A stretch of DNA of 64,000 nt from Terrimonas ginsenosidimutans (GCF_022012415.1 NZ_JAKLTR010000013.1:62001-126000), one strand, 5' to 3'; positions 26,813 through 36,405 are shown, counted from the stretch's first letter. Made by a program: numbers and translations. Notes: generated by a model not told the origin, from the letters alone.

Positions 26813-29800
26813 ATGAGACACATTTTCAGCAGGCTCTTGTTTATATGGAGCTTTTCTTTTTGCTGTTGCGTGTCTCTGTATGCCCAGGAGAACTTTACGG
26901 GTATCAATGATTCCGTCATCAACCTCGGATGCAGTCAAAGCTGCGCTTCCCTGAAATTCCAGGTACCGCACCTGAAAAGCAGTGATGAATACACCTTGAC
27001 GAGTATTCCGTTCAGACCTTATGCATTTACCACGCCAACAGGCAATGCATTAAACCTCGACAAAGATGACAGGTTCACAGATGTTATAAACCTTCCCTTT
27101 CCCATCTGTTTTTATGGTGCTGCGTCATACGACAAGATCCTCGTTGGATCAAACGGGATTTTGACGTTTGATATCTCCAATGCAACTTGTTTCAATGCGT
27201 ATAAGATCGACCTTCCCATTCCTTCCGCCGGTACCGGAGACCAATGCGCCGAAGGAACTGTACCTGAGCAGCTTTCCTATTATCCACGGGCATCTATCAT
27301 GGGGGCATATGTTGATCTTGATCCCGCACAGAAGATCAGTGGTCAGCGGATTGAATGGCGATTAGAAGGTACTGCTCCGTTCAGGCGCTTTGTGGCCAGC
27401 TATAATAACATGGCCGTTTATGGCAATGCCAACTGCAGCCAGACTAACCCAACAACGTTCCAGATCGTGGTCAATGAAGGGACTTCCGTGATTGAAGTAT
27501 TTATCGCCAGGCGTACCTGTGCTCCCGGGGCCGGAAGTACACGAAATGCGATAATTGGCATTCAGAACTGGGACCGTGATAAAGCGGTGACTGTTCCCGG
27601 GCGCAACGCCACCGAGTGGACTGCTGAAAAGGAAGCATATCGTTTTATCCCTTCAGGTGTTACTTCAAGATTCGTCAGATCGGAACTGCTGGATTATAGT
27701 GGAAATCTTCTGGAAACGGCTACTGCAAGTGAAGTCACGCCAGGCCTCATGGATATCCAGTTCCCAAACAAATGTTTCAATAACCCTTCAGAGAAATTTA
27801 TCGTCCGCACTACTTACAGCGGAGAATGCGGCAGTCCGACTCCGATTGTAGTAATGGATACGATCACCGTAAATACAGGTACCATACCATTGGCATTTAC
27901 TGCTACGAACAGCGGTTGCGCTGTGGGCTCAGGGTCGATCAAAGCCACCATTACGCCAATTAGCGGAGTGACCGGGCCTTATATCTATACGATCAATCCC
28001 GGTGCAATCTCCATCAGCAGTAATAACACGGAGGAAACATTTTCCAATCTGGAGCCGGGACATTACAGCCTGACGGTAACGAGCGCCAATGGTTGTTCCA
28101 ACAATGTTCCGGATATAGAAATTCTGACAACCAATACATTTGATGTAACGCATTCGGTCAATCCACCAAGTTGCCTCGGTGCGCAGAACGCCAGCATTAC
28201 ATTGACGCCACCCGCCGGCGGAGGTCCTTATACATATACGATCAATGGAAGTCCACGGCCAACAAACGTGATCACCGGTCTGCCTGCCAGCGGACCTTAC
28301 CAGATCAATATCACTGCAGGAGCCGGTTGTTCAGCAAGCGTGATCGTTCCCATGATCCCTCAGGGTAGCGGCGCACTAACCGGAACCGCCACAGGAACCA
28401 GTACAACCTGTGCCGGTCTTAGCAATGGCAGCATTGCAGTTACGGCAACCAGTGGCAGTGGCCCTTATCAGTATTCTATTGACAATACGAACTGGCAACC
28501 TTCAAATGTATTCACCAACCTGGCGCCGGGCAACTATTCCGTTTTGATAAAGGAAGGCCCTTGTACTTCCGCCGCAATTCCTGTTACAGTAAATACAGGT
28601 AGTGGATTAAATATTACGGGAACGGCAACACCGGCATCCTGCCAGGGCGTGAACAATGGAACGGTTACTATTCAATTGTTGAATGGGACCGCACCATTTA
28701 CGGTGTATCTGAACCCTTCCACGGTACTTACTGCAACGGGGTCATCCGTCGTATTCAACAACGTGGCTGCAGGCTCATATAATGTAATGGTTACAGATGC
28801 CAATGGATGTTCAACGAATGCCCCAGGCTTCACGGTGAACGTTGGTGTGGGTGGCGGCTTTACTGCTTCTTCGTTGATCACAAACGTTTCCTGTTTCAAT
28901 GGTGCAGATGGAAGCATCGTTATCACACCGGCAGGAGGGAGCAGTCCTTATTCGTTTACGTTGAATGCGGGTGTGCCGCAAACCGGTGCCAATGCCTATA
29001 TATATAATGATCTTGCAGCAAATACCTATTCGGTGTTCATAAGAGATGCTGTTGGTTGCACCTTTGATCTGAATGGCCTTCAATTGACCCAACCTGCGGT
29101 GCTGGCCATTCCTGCTCCTGTAGTTAAGGCTCCACTTTGCTCCGGCGCAAATGATGGAGAGGTGGTAATAAGCCCCACTGGCGGAACCGCCCCTTTTACT
29201 TATAGTTTGAACGGAGGTGCATTCCAGGCAGCCAACACGTTTAAAGTAGCAGCTGGCAACTATACGGTCACCGTATCGGATGCAAAGAACTGCACTGCAA
29301 CATTGAACAATATTATGGTTAGCGATCCTCCCCCGGTCAGTGCGGCAATTGCAACTGTCTCAAATGCGACCTGCGAAGGTGGCGCGGATGGCGCGATTGA
29401 GATCACTGCATCAGGCGGCTCGGCAGGCTACCAGTATAGTTCTGACGGAATGAATTTTCAGACATCCAGTATTCTGCGCGTAAAGCAGGGCACATATACG
29501 GTTTTCGTAAAGGATATGAATGGGTGCAGTATCTCCATTACCAATGTTGTGGTTGGTCTGACGAATACACTCACTTACACCCCTCAAACGGATCCTGCTC
29601 CGATCTGTGAAGGAACGGGCGTTACATTGCAGGTCGTTTCGAATGCAACATCCTATACATGGTCTTCGAACCAATCGTCGGTCATTGGCAGTCCGTCGGC
29701 ATCTGCCACTTCAGTACAACCACGGGTAAACACCCTGTTTACCGTAAACCTTCAATTGGGCGTTTGTACCGCGCAGGATGATGTAGCTGTACAGGTGCTT

Positions 29801-30565
29801 CCTGCACCGGTTGCGAATGCTGGTGATGACATAGAGATCTGCTTTGGCCAGGACTCCCGCTTGCAGGCCAGCGGTGGTATCAGTTATGAATGGAGCCCGC
29901 CACGTTTTTTATCTGATCCGACTGTGGCCAGTCCGCAAGTGATCCAGCCGGACAGGACCATGACTTATGCTTTAATGGTCACCGATGCGAACCAATGCCG
30001 GTCACTGGATCCGGATCAGGTTACTGTTAAGGTGATTCCACCGATCGAAGTGGATATTTTTCCCGCGGATACAGTTGTGTATGCCGGGGCTCAATTTCAG
30101 TACCGGATCAGTTCGATCGCGACCAGTTATTCCTGGACCCCGGCTACCGGCCTCAGCAATCCCAATATCGCCAACCCGGTGATGACAGCACCGGCTAATG
30201 ACGGCGCAACGGTCCAGTTCAGGGTTGAAGCATCAACCGATGCCGGCTGCAAGGGCCTGGGAACGGCCACCGTGAGGGTTTATAAAGGGCCGGACATTTA
30301 TGTAGCCAATGCATTTTCGCCGAATAATGACGGCAAAAACGATGTTTTTCTGCCGATCCCTGTCGGGATCAAAGAATTAGGGTATTTCCGGGTATTCAAT
30401 CGCTGGGGGCAGCTGATGTTTTACAGCAAAACGCTTCGTGAGGGCTGGGATGGCCGCTTTGCCGGCCTCGAACAGCCGACAGGTGTTTATACCTGGATGA
30501 TCGAAGCAACCACCCAGGATGGGCGGAAAATCGCCAAAAAAGGCACAGTCACCCTTATCCGTTGA
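26813..30565 (+). CDS. Giant SprB-repeat protein with T9SS type B C-terminal domain
   Basis: A 1250-residue surface protein with a signal peptide (hydrophobic core FIWSFSFCCCVSLYAQ). An N-terminal domain of about 300 residues follows with FCYGAASYDK-like lectin/adhesin features (read here as FPICFYGAASYDKILVGSNG). Next are seven SprB-like repeats (about 360-920), each with the pattern C.G..(D/N)G.I.(I/V)....G..PY.Y.(I/L). Ig-like modules come after these. The last 90 residues form a gliding-type C-terminal domain (NAFSPNNDGKNDVF, FNRWGQLMF, GWDGRFAG, VTLIR) for export through T9SS. SprB-type proteins carry cell movement or adhesion. No PorP/SprF gene is next to this one, so the protein at 12337 or a distant one may serve it. 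Confidence 0.87.
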   Translation: MRHIFSRLLFIWSFSFCCCVSLYAQENFTGINDSVINLGCSQSCASLKFQVPHLKSSDEYTLTSIPFRPYAFTTPTGNALNLDKDDRFTDVINLPFPICFYGAASYDKILVGSNGILTFDISNATCFNAYKIDLPIPSAGTGDQCAEGTVPEQLSYYPRASIMGAYVDLDPAQKISGQRIEWRLEGTAPFRRFVASYNNMAVYGNANCSQTNPTTFQIVVNEGTSVIEVFIARRTCAPGAGSTRNAIIGIQNWDRDKAVTVPGRNATEWTAEKEAYRFIPSGVTSRFVRSELLDYSGNLLETATASEVTPGLMDIQFPNKCFNNPSEKFIVRTTYSGECGSPTPIVVMDTITVNTGTIPLAFTATNSGCAVGSGSIKATITPISGVTGPYIYTINPGAISISSNNTEETFSNLEPGHYSLTVTSANGCSNNVPDIEILTTNTFDVTHSVNPPSCLGAQNASITLTPPAGGGPYTYTINGSPRPTNVITGLPASGPYQINITAGAGCSASVIVPMIPQGSGALTGTATGTSTTCAGLSNGSIAVTATSGSGPYQYSIDNTNWQPSNVFTNLAPGNYSVLIKEGPCTSAAIPVTVNTGSGLNITGTATPASCQGVNNGTVTIQLLNGTAPFTVYLNPSTVLTATGSSVVFNNVAAGSYNVMVTDANGCSTNAPGFTVNVGVGGGFTASSLITNVSCFNGADGSIVITPAGGSSPYSFTLNAGVPQTGANAYIYNDLAANTYSVFIRDAVGCTFDLNGLQLTQPAVLAIPAPVVKAPLCSGANDGEVVISPTGGTAPFTYSLNGGAFQAANTFKVAAGNYTVTVSDAKNCTATLNNIMVSDPPPVSAAIATVSNATCEGGADGAIEITASGGSAGYQYSSDGMNFQTSSILRVKQGTYTVFVKDMNGCSISITNVVVGLTNTLTYTPQTDPAPICEGTGVTLQVVSNATSYTWSSNQSSVIGSPSASATSVQPRVNTLFTVNLQLGVCTAQDDVAVQVLPAPVANAGDDIEICFGQDSRLQASGGISYEWSPPRFLSDPTVASPQVIQPDRTMTYALMVTDANQCRSLDPDQVTVKVIPPIEVDIFPADTVVYAGAQFQYRISSIATSYSWTPATGLSNPNIANPVMTAPANDGATVQFRVEASTDAGCKGLGTATVRVYKGPDIYVANAFSPNNDGKNDVFLPIPVGIKELGYFRVFNRWGQLMFYSKTLREGWDGRFAGLEQPTGVYTWMIEATTQDGRKIAKKGTVTLIR

Positions 30566-30638
30566 TAAATCCGGAGCATTTGGGAATAAAAAAAATAATT
30601 ACCCTCGGGATTTATTCGGTGGCTTTTTACAGAGAGCT

Positions 30639-30646
30639 TATTTTTG
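30639..30646 (+). promoter_or_regulatory. -7 promoter element for purA
   Basis: TATTTTTG matches TAnnTTTG exactly, 39 nt before the purA ATG. At the -33 position there is TTCGG in place of TTTG. Confidence 0.5.
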
Positions 30647-30685
30647 CGACTTCTAAAAGCGACTTAAATACAACCCTCCAATTTT

Positions 30686-31951
30686 ATGGTAGACGTTTTA
30701 CTTGGCCTCCAATGGGGCGATGAAGGAAAAGGAAAGATCGTAGATTACTTTGCAAAGGACTACGATGTAGTGGCCAGGTTTCAGGGAGGTCCGAACGCGG
30801 GCCACACACTCTATGTTGGCGACAAAAAAGTGGTACTCCACCAGATCCCATCAGGTGTCTTTCATGCAAACAAACTTAATCTTATCGGAAACGGTGTGGT
30901 GCTTGATCCGGTTACACTGAAAAAAGAGTGCGACACTGTTGCTTCTTTCGGAGTGGATCTGCGTAAAAATCTTTTTATTTCTGAACGTACTCACCTGATC
31001 CTGCCAACGCACCGTGCATTGGATAAAGCGGCGGAACTGTCAAAAGGTACGCAAAAGATCGGGTCAACACTGAAAGGGATCAGCCCGGCTTATATGGATA
31101 AAACCGGTCGGAACGGACTTCGGGTTGGCGATCTGCTGGATAAGAATTTTACTACCGCTTATATCAAACTGCGCCTGAAACATCAGAAGTTGCTGGACAA
31201 CTACAATTTCGCAGAAGATATTTCCGTTTGGGAGGAAGAATTTTTTGAAGCAGTTGAGTTCCTGAAGCAGTTGAACATCGTGAATGGTGAATACTTCATC
31301 AACGACCAGATCAAAGCCGGTAAAAAAGTTCTTGCGGAAGGCGCACAGGGTAGCATGCTCGATATCGATTTTGGAACATTCCCGTTCGTTACCTCTTCCA
31401 ATACGATCTCTGCGGGCGTTTGTAATGGCCTCGGCGTTGCACCGCAACTGATCCGCGAAGTGTACGGCGTTACAAAAGCATACTGCACACGGGTTGGTAG
31501 CGGACCTTTCCCTACTGAACTGGAAAATGAAACCGGAGAAGAGCTGAGAAAGATCGGTAATGAATTTGGTGCAACAACCGGCCGTCCCCGCCGCTGTGGC
31601 TGGATCGATCTAGTTGCGCTCCGCTTCGCCTGCATGGTGAACGGTGTCACAAAGATCGTAATGACCAAAGCTGACGTACTGGACGCATTCAAGGAATTAC
31701 AGGTATGTACCAGCTATAGCATTAACGGTAAGGAAAGCCAGGAAATTCCTTTCCGGTTAGACAGATTGCCGGTGAATCCAGTATACAAAAGCTTTCCGGG
31801 CTGGAATTCCCCAAGCAGCGAGGCCAAATCTGCTGCGGAATTACCTGAAACCATGAAAACTTATGTTTCGTTTATTAATGAATATCTGGGAGTTGAAGTG
31901 AAGTATATCTCAAATGGCCCTGGTCGGGACCAGATCATTCTCGTAGATTAA
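30686..31951 (+). CDS. purA: Adenylosuccinate synthetase
   Basis: A 421-residue enzyme joining IMP and aspartate with GTP to form adenylosuccinate, the first committed step to AMP. The GTP/IMP loop GDEGKGK is at 11-17 (catalytic Asp12), NAGHT at 37-41 contains catalytic His40, and the mid-region has VGSGPFPTEL and TTGRPRRCGW, the standard IMP- and GTP-binding segments. Length is normal. The next gene (acidic protein) starts 80 nt downstream. Confidence 0.95.
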   Translation: MVDVLLGLQWGDEGKGKIVDYFAKDYDVVARFQGGPNAGHTLYVGDKKVVLHQIPSGVFHANKLNLIGNGVVLDPVTLKKECDTVASFGVDLRKNLFISERTHLILPTHRALDKAAELSKGTQKIGSTLKGISPAYMDKTGRNGLRVGDLLDKNFTTAYIKLRLKHQKLLDNYNFAEDISVWEEEFFEAVEFLKQLNIVNGEYFINDQIKAGKKVLAEGAQGSMLDIDFGTFPFVTSSNTISAGVCNGLGVAPQLIREVYGVTKAYCTRVGSGPFPTELENETGEELRKIGNEFGATTGRPRRCGWIDLVALRFACMVNGVTKIVMTKADVLDAFKELQVCTSYSINGKESQEIPFRLDRLPVNPVYKSFPGWNSPSSEAKSAAELPETMKTYVSFINEYLGVEVKYISNGPGRDQIILVD

Positions 31952-32031
31952 AAAAAGCACGAAAAAAGTATTTAAAAATTTGGCGAATTAAAAACTTCGC
32001 TGAAATTTTACACCCATAACCCTAGTTAGAT

Positions 32032-32520
32032 ATGGCATCAAAATCCGACAAGGAAAAGAAAGTTCCGGGAAACACTGCAAAGAGCGAGTCTGAAAAAGAA
32101 TCAGCTAAGAAAGCATCTCCAAGACCTAAAAAGAAGGAAGAGGATGATGATGATGACGATGATTTGGACGAAGACTTTGAAGACGAGACTCCAAAGAAAA
32201 AAGGAGCAAAACCTGCTGCATCATCTAAAAAGAAAAAAGAGGAAGACGATGATGATGACGACGATGACGATGCAGGCAGTGACGAAGATGAAGTTGATGA
32301 TTGGGATAAAGTTGAAGAAGAGGACAACTGGGATCCCGACTTCGATGAATTCGACGTGCCTAAATCAAAAGGTAAAAAGACTGGTGCAGCCGGTGCTGGC
32401 GGAAGCGCAGCAGGCGGAAAAAAAGCTGCTGATGATGATGACGATTTCAAAGTCGACGATGAGTTCAAAGATATGTTCAATGATAGTGACGACTTCGGCG
32501 ACGAAGAAGACGATTATTAA
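32032..32520 (+). CDS. Highly acidic, charge-patterned disordered protein
   Basis: A 162-residue protein with no signal peptide and no recognisable fold. By my count 64 residues are Asp or Glu and 28 are Lys. They alternate in blocks: a lysine-rich start, an Asp run of seven, a Lys block, an Asp run of nine, a Gly/Ala linker and another Asp run, ending DDFGDEEDDY. Aromatic residues (W, F, Y) are scattered in the C-terminal half. This pattern suggests an intrinsically disordered polyanion that could bind basic partners such as ribosomal or nucleoid proteins. It follows purA and precedes pabB, both on the same strand. The opposite strand is also open here only because of the biased codons. Confidence 0.75.
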   Translation: MASKSDKEKKVPGNTAKSESEKESAKKASPRPKKKEEDDDDDDDLDEDFEDETPKKKGAKPAASSKKKKEEDDDDDDDDDAGSDEDEVDDWDKVEEEDNWDPDFDEFDVPKSKGKKTGAAGAGGSAAGGKKAADDDDDFKVDDEFKDMFNDSDDFGDEEDDY

Positions 32521-32597
32521 TCTCTCCTTTTACCAAGCTAATTACTCTGAATACTTTAATATTTCCGGTAAATGATTTCCGGCAGATAAAAGAAAAA

Positions 32598-33830
32598 GTG
32601 TTGAACTGGTTACAACAGTTCGACACTTTTTCTTTTCTGGATAATCATCAATACCAGATCGAACCTCATACACAGGAGTGCCTCATTGCTGCTGGTGTCA
32701 AGGAGCGTTTTGACCATTCCGGGAAAGGATTTCTTCATACACTGCATGAGTTTACCTCCCAATCAAAACGCTGGTTGTTCGGACACCTTGGCTACGATCT
32801 GAAAAATGATCTCGAACATCTTTCTTCCTCACATCCGGATCATATCGGCTTTGCCGACCTGTCTTTCTTTGAACCGCAGATCGTCCTTCGGTTAAACGAA
32901 ACCACTCTCACAATAGAAGCAGAAGATCCGGCGGGTATTTATCTCGATATTCAAAACACAGCTGATATTTTTTCATCTGCAGATATCAATTCATCACTAA
33001 CTGTGCAGCAAAAGTTCAGTCGTGATGAATACCTTTCGGTGATCAGGAAACTGCAGCAGCATATCCTTCGTGGCGATTGCTATGAAATAAATTTCTGCCA
33101 GGAATTCTTTGCGGAGAATGCACAGATCGATCCTTTCCGGATCTATCAGAAACTCAGCAGCATTTCTCCTAACCCATTCTCCGGTATATACCGGCAAAAA
33201 GACAAATGGCTTCTTTGCGCAAGCCCCGAAAGATTTATCAAAAAGGAAGGGCAAAAGATCTTGTCGCAACCGATCAAAGGCACAGCAAAGCGGGCACTGT
33301 CTGACCAGGCAACCGATGACCAGTTGAAAAATGATCTTTATCTGAACCCCAAAGACCGCTCAGAAAATGTGATGGTGGTTGATCTTGTAAGAAATGATCT
33401 TGCAAAAGTGTGCGAAGAGGGTAGCGTTAAAGTAGATGAACTATATGGCATCTATTCATTCCCCCAGGTACACCAGATGATCTCTACGATCAGTGGTGTT
33501 CTGAAACAGGATACCTCCTTTGCTGATATCATCGCCGCCACATTCCCCATGGGCTCCATGACCGGCGCACCGAAAAAACGCGTGATGCAGTTGATCGAAC
33601 AATACGAAAAAACAAAACGCGGAATCTTCTCTGGCGCTATCGGCTATATTTCACCTGATGGTGATTTTGATTTTAATGTTGTGATACGAAGTATCCTTTA
33701 TAACAGTTCTTCACGATATGTCTCCTTTCTGGCAGGTTCTGCCATTACATTTTATGCTGATGCAGAAGACGAGTGGGAGGAGTGTATGCTGAAAGCATCC
33801 GCGATCAAGCAGGTACTGGACGTGGAATAG
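32598..33830 (+). CDS. pabB: Aminodeoxychorismate synthase component I
   Basis: A 410-residue chorismate-utilising enzyme that makes 4-amino-4-deoxychorismate for folate synthesis, with ammonia from a PabA-type subunit that is not in the window. The chorismate-binding half has PIKGTAKRA (the PIKGT form found in PabB), NPKDRSENVMVVDLVRNDL, FPMGSMTGAPKKRVM and GAIGYISPDGDFDFNV. Anthranilate synthase TrpE usually differs at the first motif, so I favour PabB, but the two are close relatives. It starts at GTG 32598, and no ATG suits. It ends 214 nt before the OmpA gene. Confidence 0.85.
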   Translation: MLNWLQQFDTFSFLDNHQYQIEPHTQECLIAAGVKERFDHSGKGFLHTLHEFTSQSKRWLFGHLGYDLKNDLEHLSSSHPDHIGFADLSFFEPQIVLRLNETTLTIEAEDPAGIYLDIQNTADIFSSADINSSLTVQQKFSRDEYLSVIRKLQQHILRGDCYEINFCQEFFAENAQIDPFRIYQKLSSISPNPFSGIYRQKDKWLLCASPERFIKKEGQKILSQPIKGTAKRALSDQATDDQLKNDLYLNPKDRSENVMVVDLVRNDLAKVCEEGSVKVDELYGIYSFPQVHQMISTISGVLKQDTSFADIIAATFPMGSMTGAPKKRVMQLIEQYEKTKRGIFSGAIGYISPDGDFDFNVVIRSILYNSSSRYVSFLAGSAITFYADAEDEWEECMLKASAIKQVLDVE

Positions 33831-34044
33831 CCGAATAAGTTAATCGCCCTTTGCAAACCCGCAATCCCGCGTGGCGTTCCTAAAGTCCACATGGTAATAC
33901 TTTCCTCACTTCCCTTCGAAGCAACCCTTGTGGGTCCTCCCTGACAATTTGCCTGTATTATACTAGTTTTTAAGCGTTTAAGCGCCAAAAAAATCTTGTG
34001 GTATGAAGTTTGGAATTGAGCTTGCGTAAACTAAAACGTTAAGT

Positions 34045-34719
34045 ATGGTACAAAGAAGAAAACTTATTGCAGGCGTTTTTGCCCTCGCAGTAATGATGAG
34101 CAGTTGTAAGAGTTGGAATAAGACACAAAAAGGTGCAGCAATCGGTGCGGGCGGCGGAGCCGCAGTAGGCGCAGTAATCGGTAAAGCATCTGGTAACACG
34201 GCCCTCGGAGCGATTATCGGAGCAACCGTTGGTGGTGTGACCGGAGCAGTGATCGGAAGAAAAATGGACAAGCAGGCAGAAGAGATCAAAAATGAAGTGC
34301 CTGGCGCAAAAGTAGAAAGAGTAGAAGAAGGTATCGTTGTTGAGTTCAATAACAAGATCCTCTTCGGCTTTGATAAATCAGATCTCGGCGAAAGCGCAAA
34401 AAGCAATTTGAACGAACTGGTAAATGTTCTTAATAAATATCCCGATACCAATATCGAAGTACAGGGGCATACAGACAATACAGGAACAGAAACCTATAAC
34501 CAGGGCTTATCCGAACGCCGTGCAGGTTCAGTAGCAACCTATCTCCGCTCACGTGGCGTAAGTTCTTCCCGTATCATCACAAAAGGCTTTGGCTTAACAG
34601 CTCCAAAGTATGATAACTCTACTGAAGATGGCCGTTCTAATAACCGTCGTGTAGACTTCCTGATCACGGCAAATGAAAAAATGAAAGCGGACGCTAAAAA
34701 AGAAGCTAACGCGAACTAA
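34045..34719 (+). CDS. OmpA-family lipoprotein with glycine-zipper segment
   Basis: A 224-residue outer-membrane lipoprotein. The signal peptide ends in AVMMSSC (lipidated Cys21). A glycine-zipper hydrophobic stretch rich in GAAIGAGGGAAVGAVIG occupies about 30-75. An OmpA-C peptidoglycan-binding domain covers about 105-212, with GHTDNTGTETYN, LSERRAGSVATYL and NNRRVDFLI, which contact diaminopimelate. It should tie the outer membrane to the cell wall, much like Pal/YiaD proteins. The following porin gene is likely an envelope partner but has a separate leader. Confidence 0.88.
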   Translation: MVQRRKLIAGVFALAVMMSSCKSWNKTQKGAAIGAGGGAAVGAVIGKASGNTALGAIIGATVGGVTGAVIGRKMDKQAEEIKNEVPGAKVERVEEGIVVEFNNKILFGFDKSDLGESAKSNLNELVNVLNKYPDTNIEVQGHTDNTGTETYNQGLSERRAGSVATYLRSRGVSSSRIITKGFGLTAPKYDNSTEDGRSNNRRVDFLITANEKMKADAKKEANAN

Positions 34720-34774
34720 CGCAATGGCTTTCGATCTTATATAAATTTTATTTTACTAAACAAATCAATTATGT

Positions 34775-34820
34775 ATGGCCGTTGCGATCAATAGTGAGGA
34801 TTCATACTGATCGCGGCCAT
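34775..34820 (+). promoter_or_regulatory. Hairpin between the ompA-like and porin genes
   Basis: ATGGCCGTTGCGATCA pairs with TGATCGCGGCCAT (three bulged bases) around a loop of about 17 nt. It lies 22 nt before the porin ATG, so it is either the ompA terminator or a leader structure of the porin mRNA. No T run follows. Confidence 0.4.
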
Positions 34821-34842
34821 CCATGTACTTAAATTCGTGTGT

Positions 34843-35490
34843 ATGAAAACAGCTAAAATTCTTGCAATAGCCGCTTTAACTCTTTCCGGCTTTGCCGTAT
34901 CCGCCCAGCAAAAAACTTCTTTCGGTATTCGTGGGGGAGTAAATTTCCAGAATATCAATGGCGATGATGCTTCCGGTGGAAGCCTTGACAATAAACTGAA
35001 AGTAGGATTCCTCGCTGGTGTAAATGCCGAGATCCCTGTTGGCATTGACTTTTATGTACAACCAGGTGTACTGTATGCAGTGAAAGGAGCAAAGAATGAT
35101 ATTGGCGATACAAAAGTTAATCTTGGTTATGTTGAAGTGCCCGTTAACTTCCTGTATAAACCAGAGCTTGGTACAGGACATCTTTTGCTCGGTGTTGGTC
35201 CCTACATCGCATTCGGTGTGAATGGTAAGATCAAATCAGGCGGTAGCGAAGAAGATATTAAGTTCAAGAATACGGTAACTGTGGCTGAAGCTGCTGCGGA
35301 TCCTTATCTGAAGCGCATTGATGCCGGTGGTAACCTGCTGTTCGGTTATGAAATGGCAAACCATCTTTCCATACAATTGAATGCTCAGTTGGGTATGGTG
35401 AAGATCAACCCTAAAGTTGAAGGTATTTCTAACGATCAAAGCTCTTGGAAGAATACTGGCTTTGGCGTTTCTCTTGGATACCGCTTCTGA
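34843..35490 (+). CDS. Porin-family outer-membrane beta-barrel protein
   Basis: A 215-residue protein with signal peptide MKTAKILAIAALTLSGFAVS (then AQ) and an eight-strand barrel pattern (TSFGIRGGVNFQNI, FYVQPGVLYAVKG, GVSLGYRF at the C-terminus). The final Phe is the usual barrel-assembly signal. It belongs to the OmpW/PorT-like small barrel group common in Bacteroidota. I start it at ATG 34843, since the GTG two codons earlier adds nothing. Function beyond envelope integrity is unknown. Confidence 0.8.
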   Translation: MKTAKILAIAALTLSGFAVSAQQKTSFGIRGGVNFQNINGDDASGGSLDNKLKVGFLAGVNAEIPVGIDFYVQPGVLYAVKGAKNDIGDTKVNLGYVEVPVNFLYKPELGTGHLLLGVGPYIAFGVNGKIKSGGSEEDIKFKNTVTVAEAAADPYLKRIDAGGNLLFGYEMANHLSIQLNAQLGMVKINPKVEGISNDQSSWKNTGFGVSLGYRF

Positions 35491-35520
35491 TCAGCCAAGT
35501 GATTTAACTAAATAAGATTC

Positions 35521-35569
35521 TTACCGCCTTACGGGCTTACCGGTTACCGGCGAGCCGGTAAGGCGGTAA
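35521..35569 (+). terminator. Hairpin terminator after the porin gene
   Basis: TTACCGCCTTA (35521-35531) pairs with the end of CCGGTAAGGCGGTAA (35555-35569), and an inner ACCGG pairs as well. It shares its words with the hairpin at 646-677. Confidence 0.6.
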
Positions 35570-35722
35570 ATGTTTTTCTGCATTTGGTTTGTAGTACCGA
35601 GCTGAGTTAAACGACTAACATCAAATATAAAGTCATTGCAATCGTACGTGTTAATTACAGGGAAAGAGTTTTAGCAGTTGAGGCAGTAACCATCAAAGGG
35701 GGAGCTTCAGAATTAATTTTTA

Positions 35723-35768
35723 AACTAAAAAGGCCCCGGCAGATGGAACTGCCGGGGCCTTTTTAGTT
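35723..35768. terminator. Strong bidirectional terminator
   Basis: AACTAAAAAGGCCCCGGCAG (35723-35742) pairs perfectly over 20 bp with 35749-35768 around ATGGAA. A and T runs at the stem base give terminators on both strands, between the porin gene and the minus-strand lipoprotein gene. Confidence 0.9.
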
Positions 35769-35779
35769 TCTTCGTCGAA

Positions 35780-36283
35780 TTACTGTTTGCTGAAGCTGTA
35801 ATTGATATAAAGTGGTTTCCCTTCAAAACTTACTTCAGATTGCAATTGCATGGATGTTTCACTGGCTGATACCAGTTTAAAACGATACCCATCGGTTACA
35901 TTTTTTGGCTTAACACCTCCCGGCAGGATCTTGTACTGAAAGATCACCTGGTCTCCACTTTTCTGATAAGACCAAACGATATTCCGCTGACCGGGTGTGC
36001 AACCTGCTGCTGATGCATTGATCGTATAAGAGCCATTGCCGTTGTTGGGAAGCGACCAGGTACTTCCTGTCAGACATGCTTCACTTCCTTCATCCAGTAA
36101 AGTGATCTTTACTTTCTGCCCGGAGGGAACACCATCATACGTAATTGTATTTAATACCCAGTTCCCTTTTACATCTTCCCGTTGTGCCACCGGTGAACTG
36201 ACTTTTTTTGAAGATGAGCAGGATACTGCCAATAATGCACCTGCAAGGAACGGAGCGATTTTTCTTAAAGTAGTTTGTGCCAT
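35780..36283 (-). CDS. Lipocalin-like lipoprotein
   Basis: A 167-residue lipoprotein. The signal peptide (IAPFLAGALLAVSC) places the lipid on Cys22, followed by a SSSKKVSSP linker. The mature part begins VKGNWVLNTITYDG, which is the lipocalin GxW motif at the first strand. It continues as an eight-strand-like beta domain with two cysteines (near residues 87 and 105) that may pair. It is probably a small-ligand-binding or structural protein on the envelope. Start chosen at ATG 36281-36283, where the lipoprotein signal begins. Confidence 0.72.
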   Translation of the reverse strand: MAQTTLRKIAPFLAGALLAVSCSSSKKVSSPVAQREDVKGNWVLNTITYDGVPSGQKVKITLLDEGSEACLTGSTWSLPNNGNGSYTINASAAGCTPGQRNIVWSYQKSGDQVIFQYKILPGGVKPKNVTDGYRFKLVSASETSMQLQSEVSFEGKPLYINYSFSKQ

Positions 36284-36361
36284 AAAATCAGGGTTTTGAG
36301 ATTTGTTACTCAATATAGATATCTGGAAAATATTATGCCATTACGCGCATTGATAAACGCG

Positions 36362-36405
36362 AATTGCGCGAATTGGTTCCTGGTAAAGAACCGATCCGCG
36401 CAATC
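36362..36405. repeat. GC-word hairpin between the mltD-like and lipocalin-like genes
   Basis: AATTGCGCGAATTGGTTC pairs with GAACCGATCCGCGCAATC with three mismatches. GCGCGAAT-type words continue on the left (ACGCGAATTGCGCGAATT). Similar words appear at 42190-42225 and 20705-20730. Confidence 0.5.

Noticed and set aside
32022-32480. Serine-rich minus-strand frame opposite the acidic protein
   Set aside because: Poly-Ser is what poly-Asp codons give in antisense; the plus strand gives the coherent protein.
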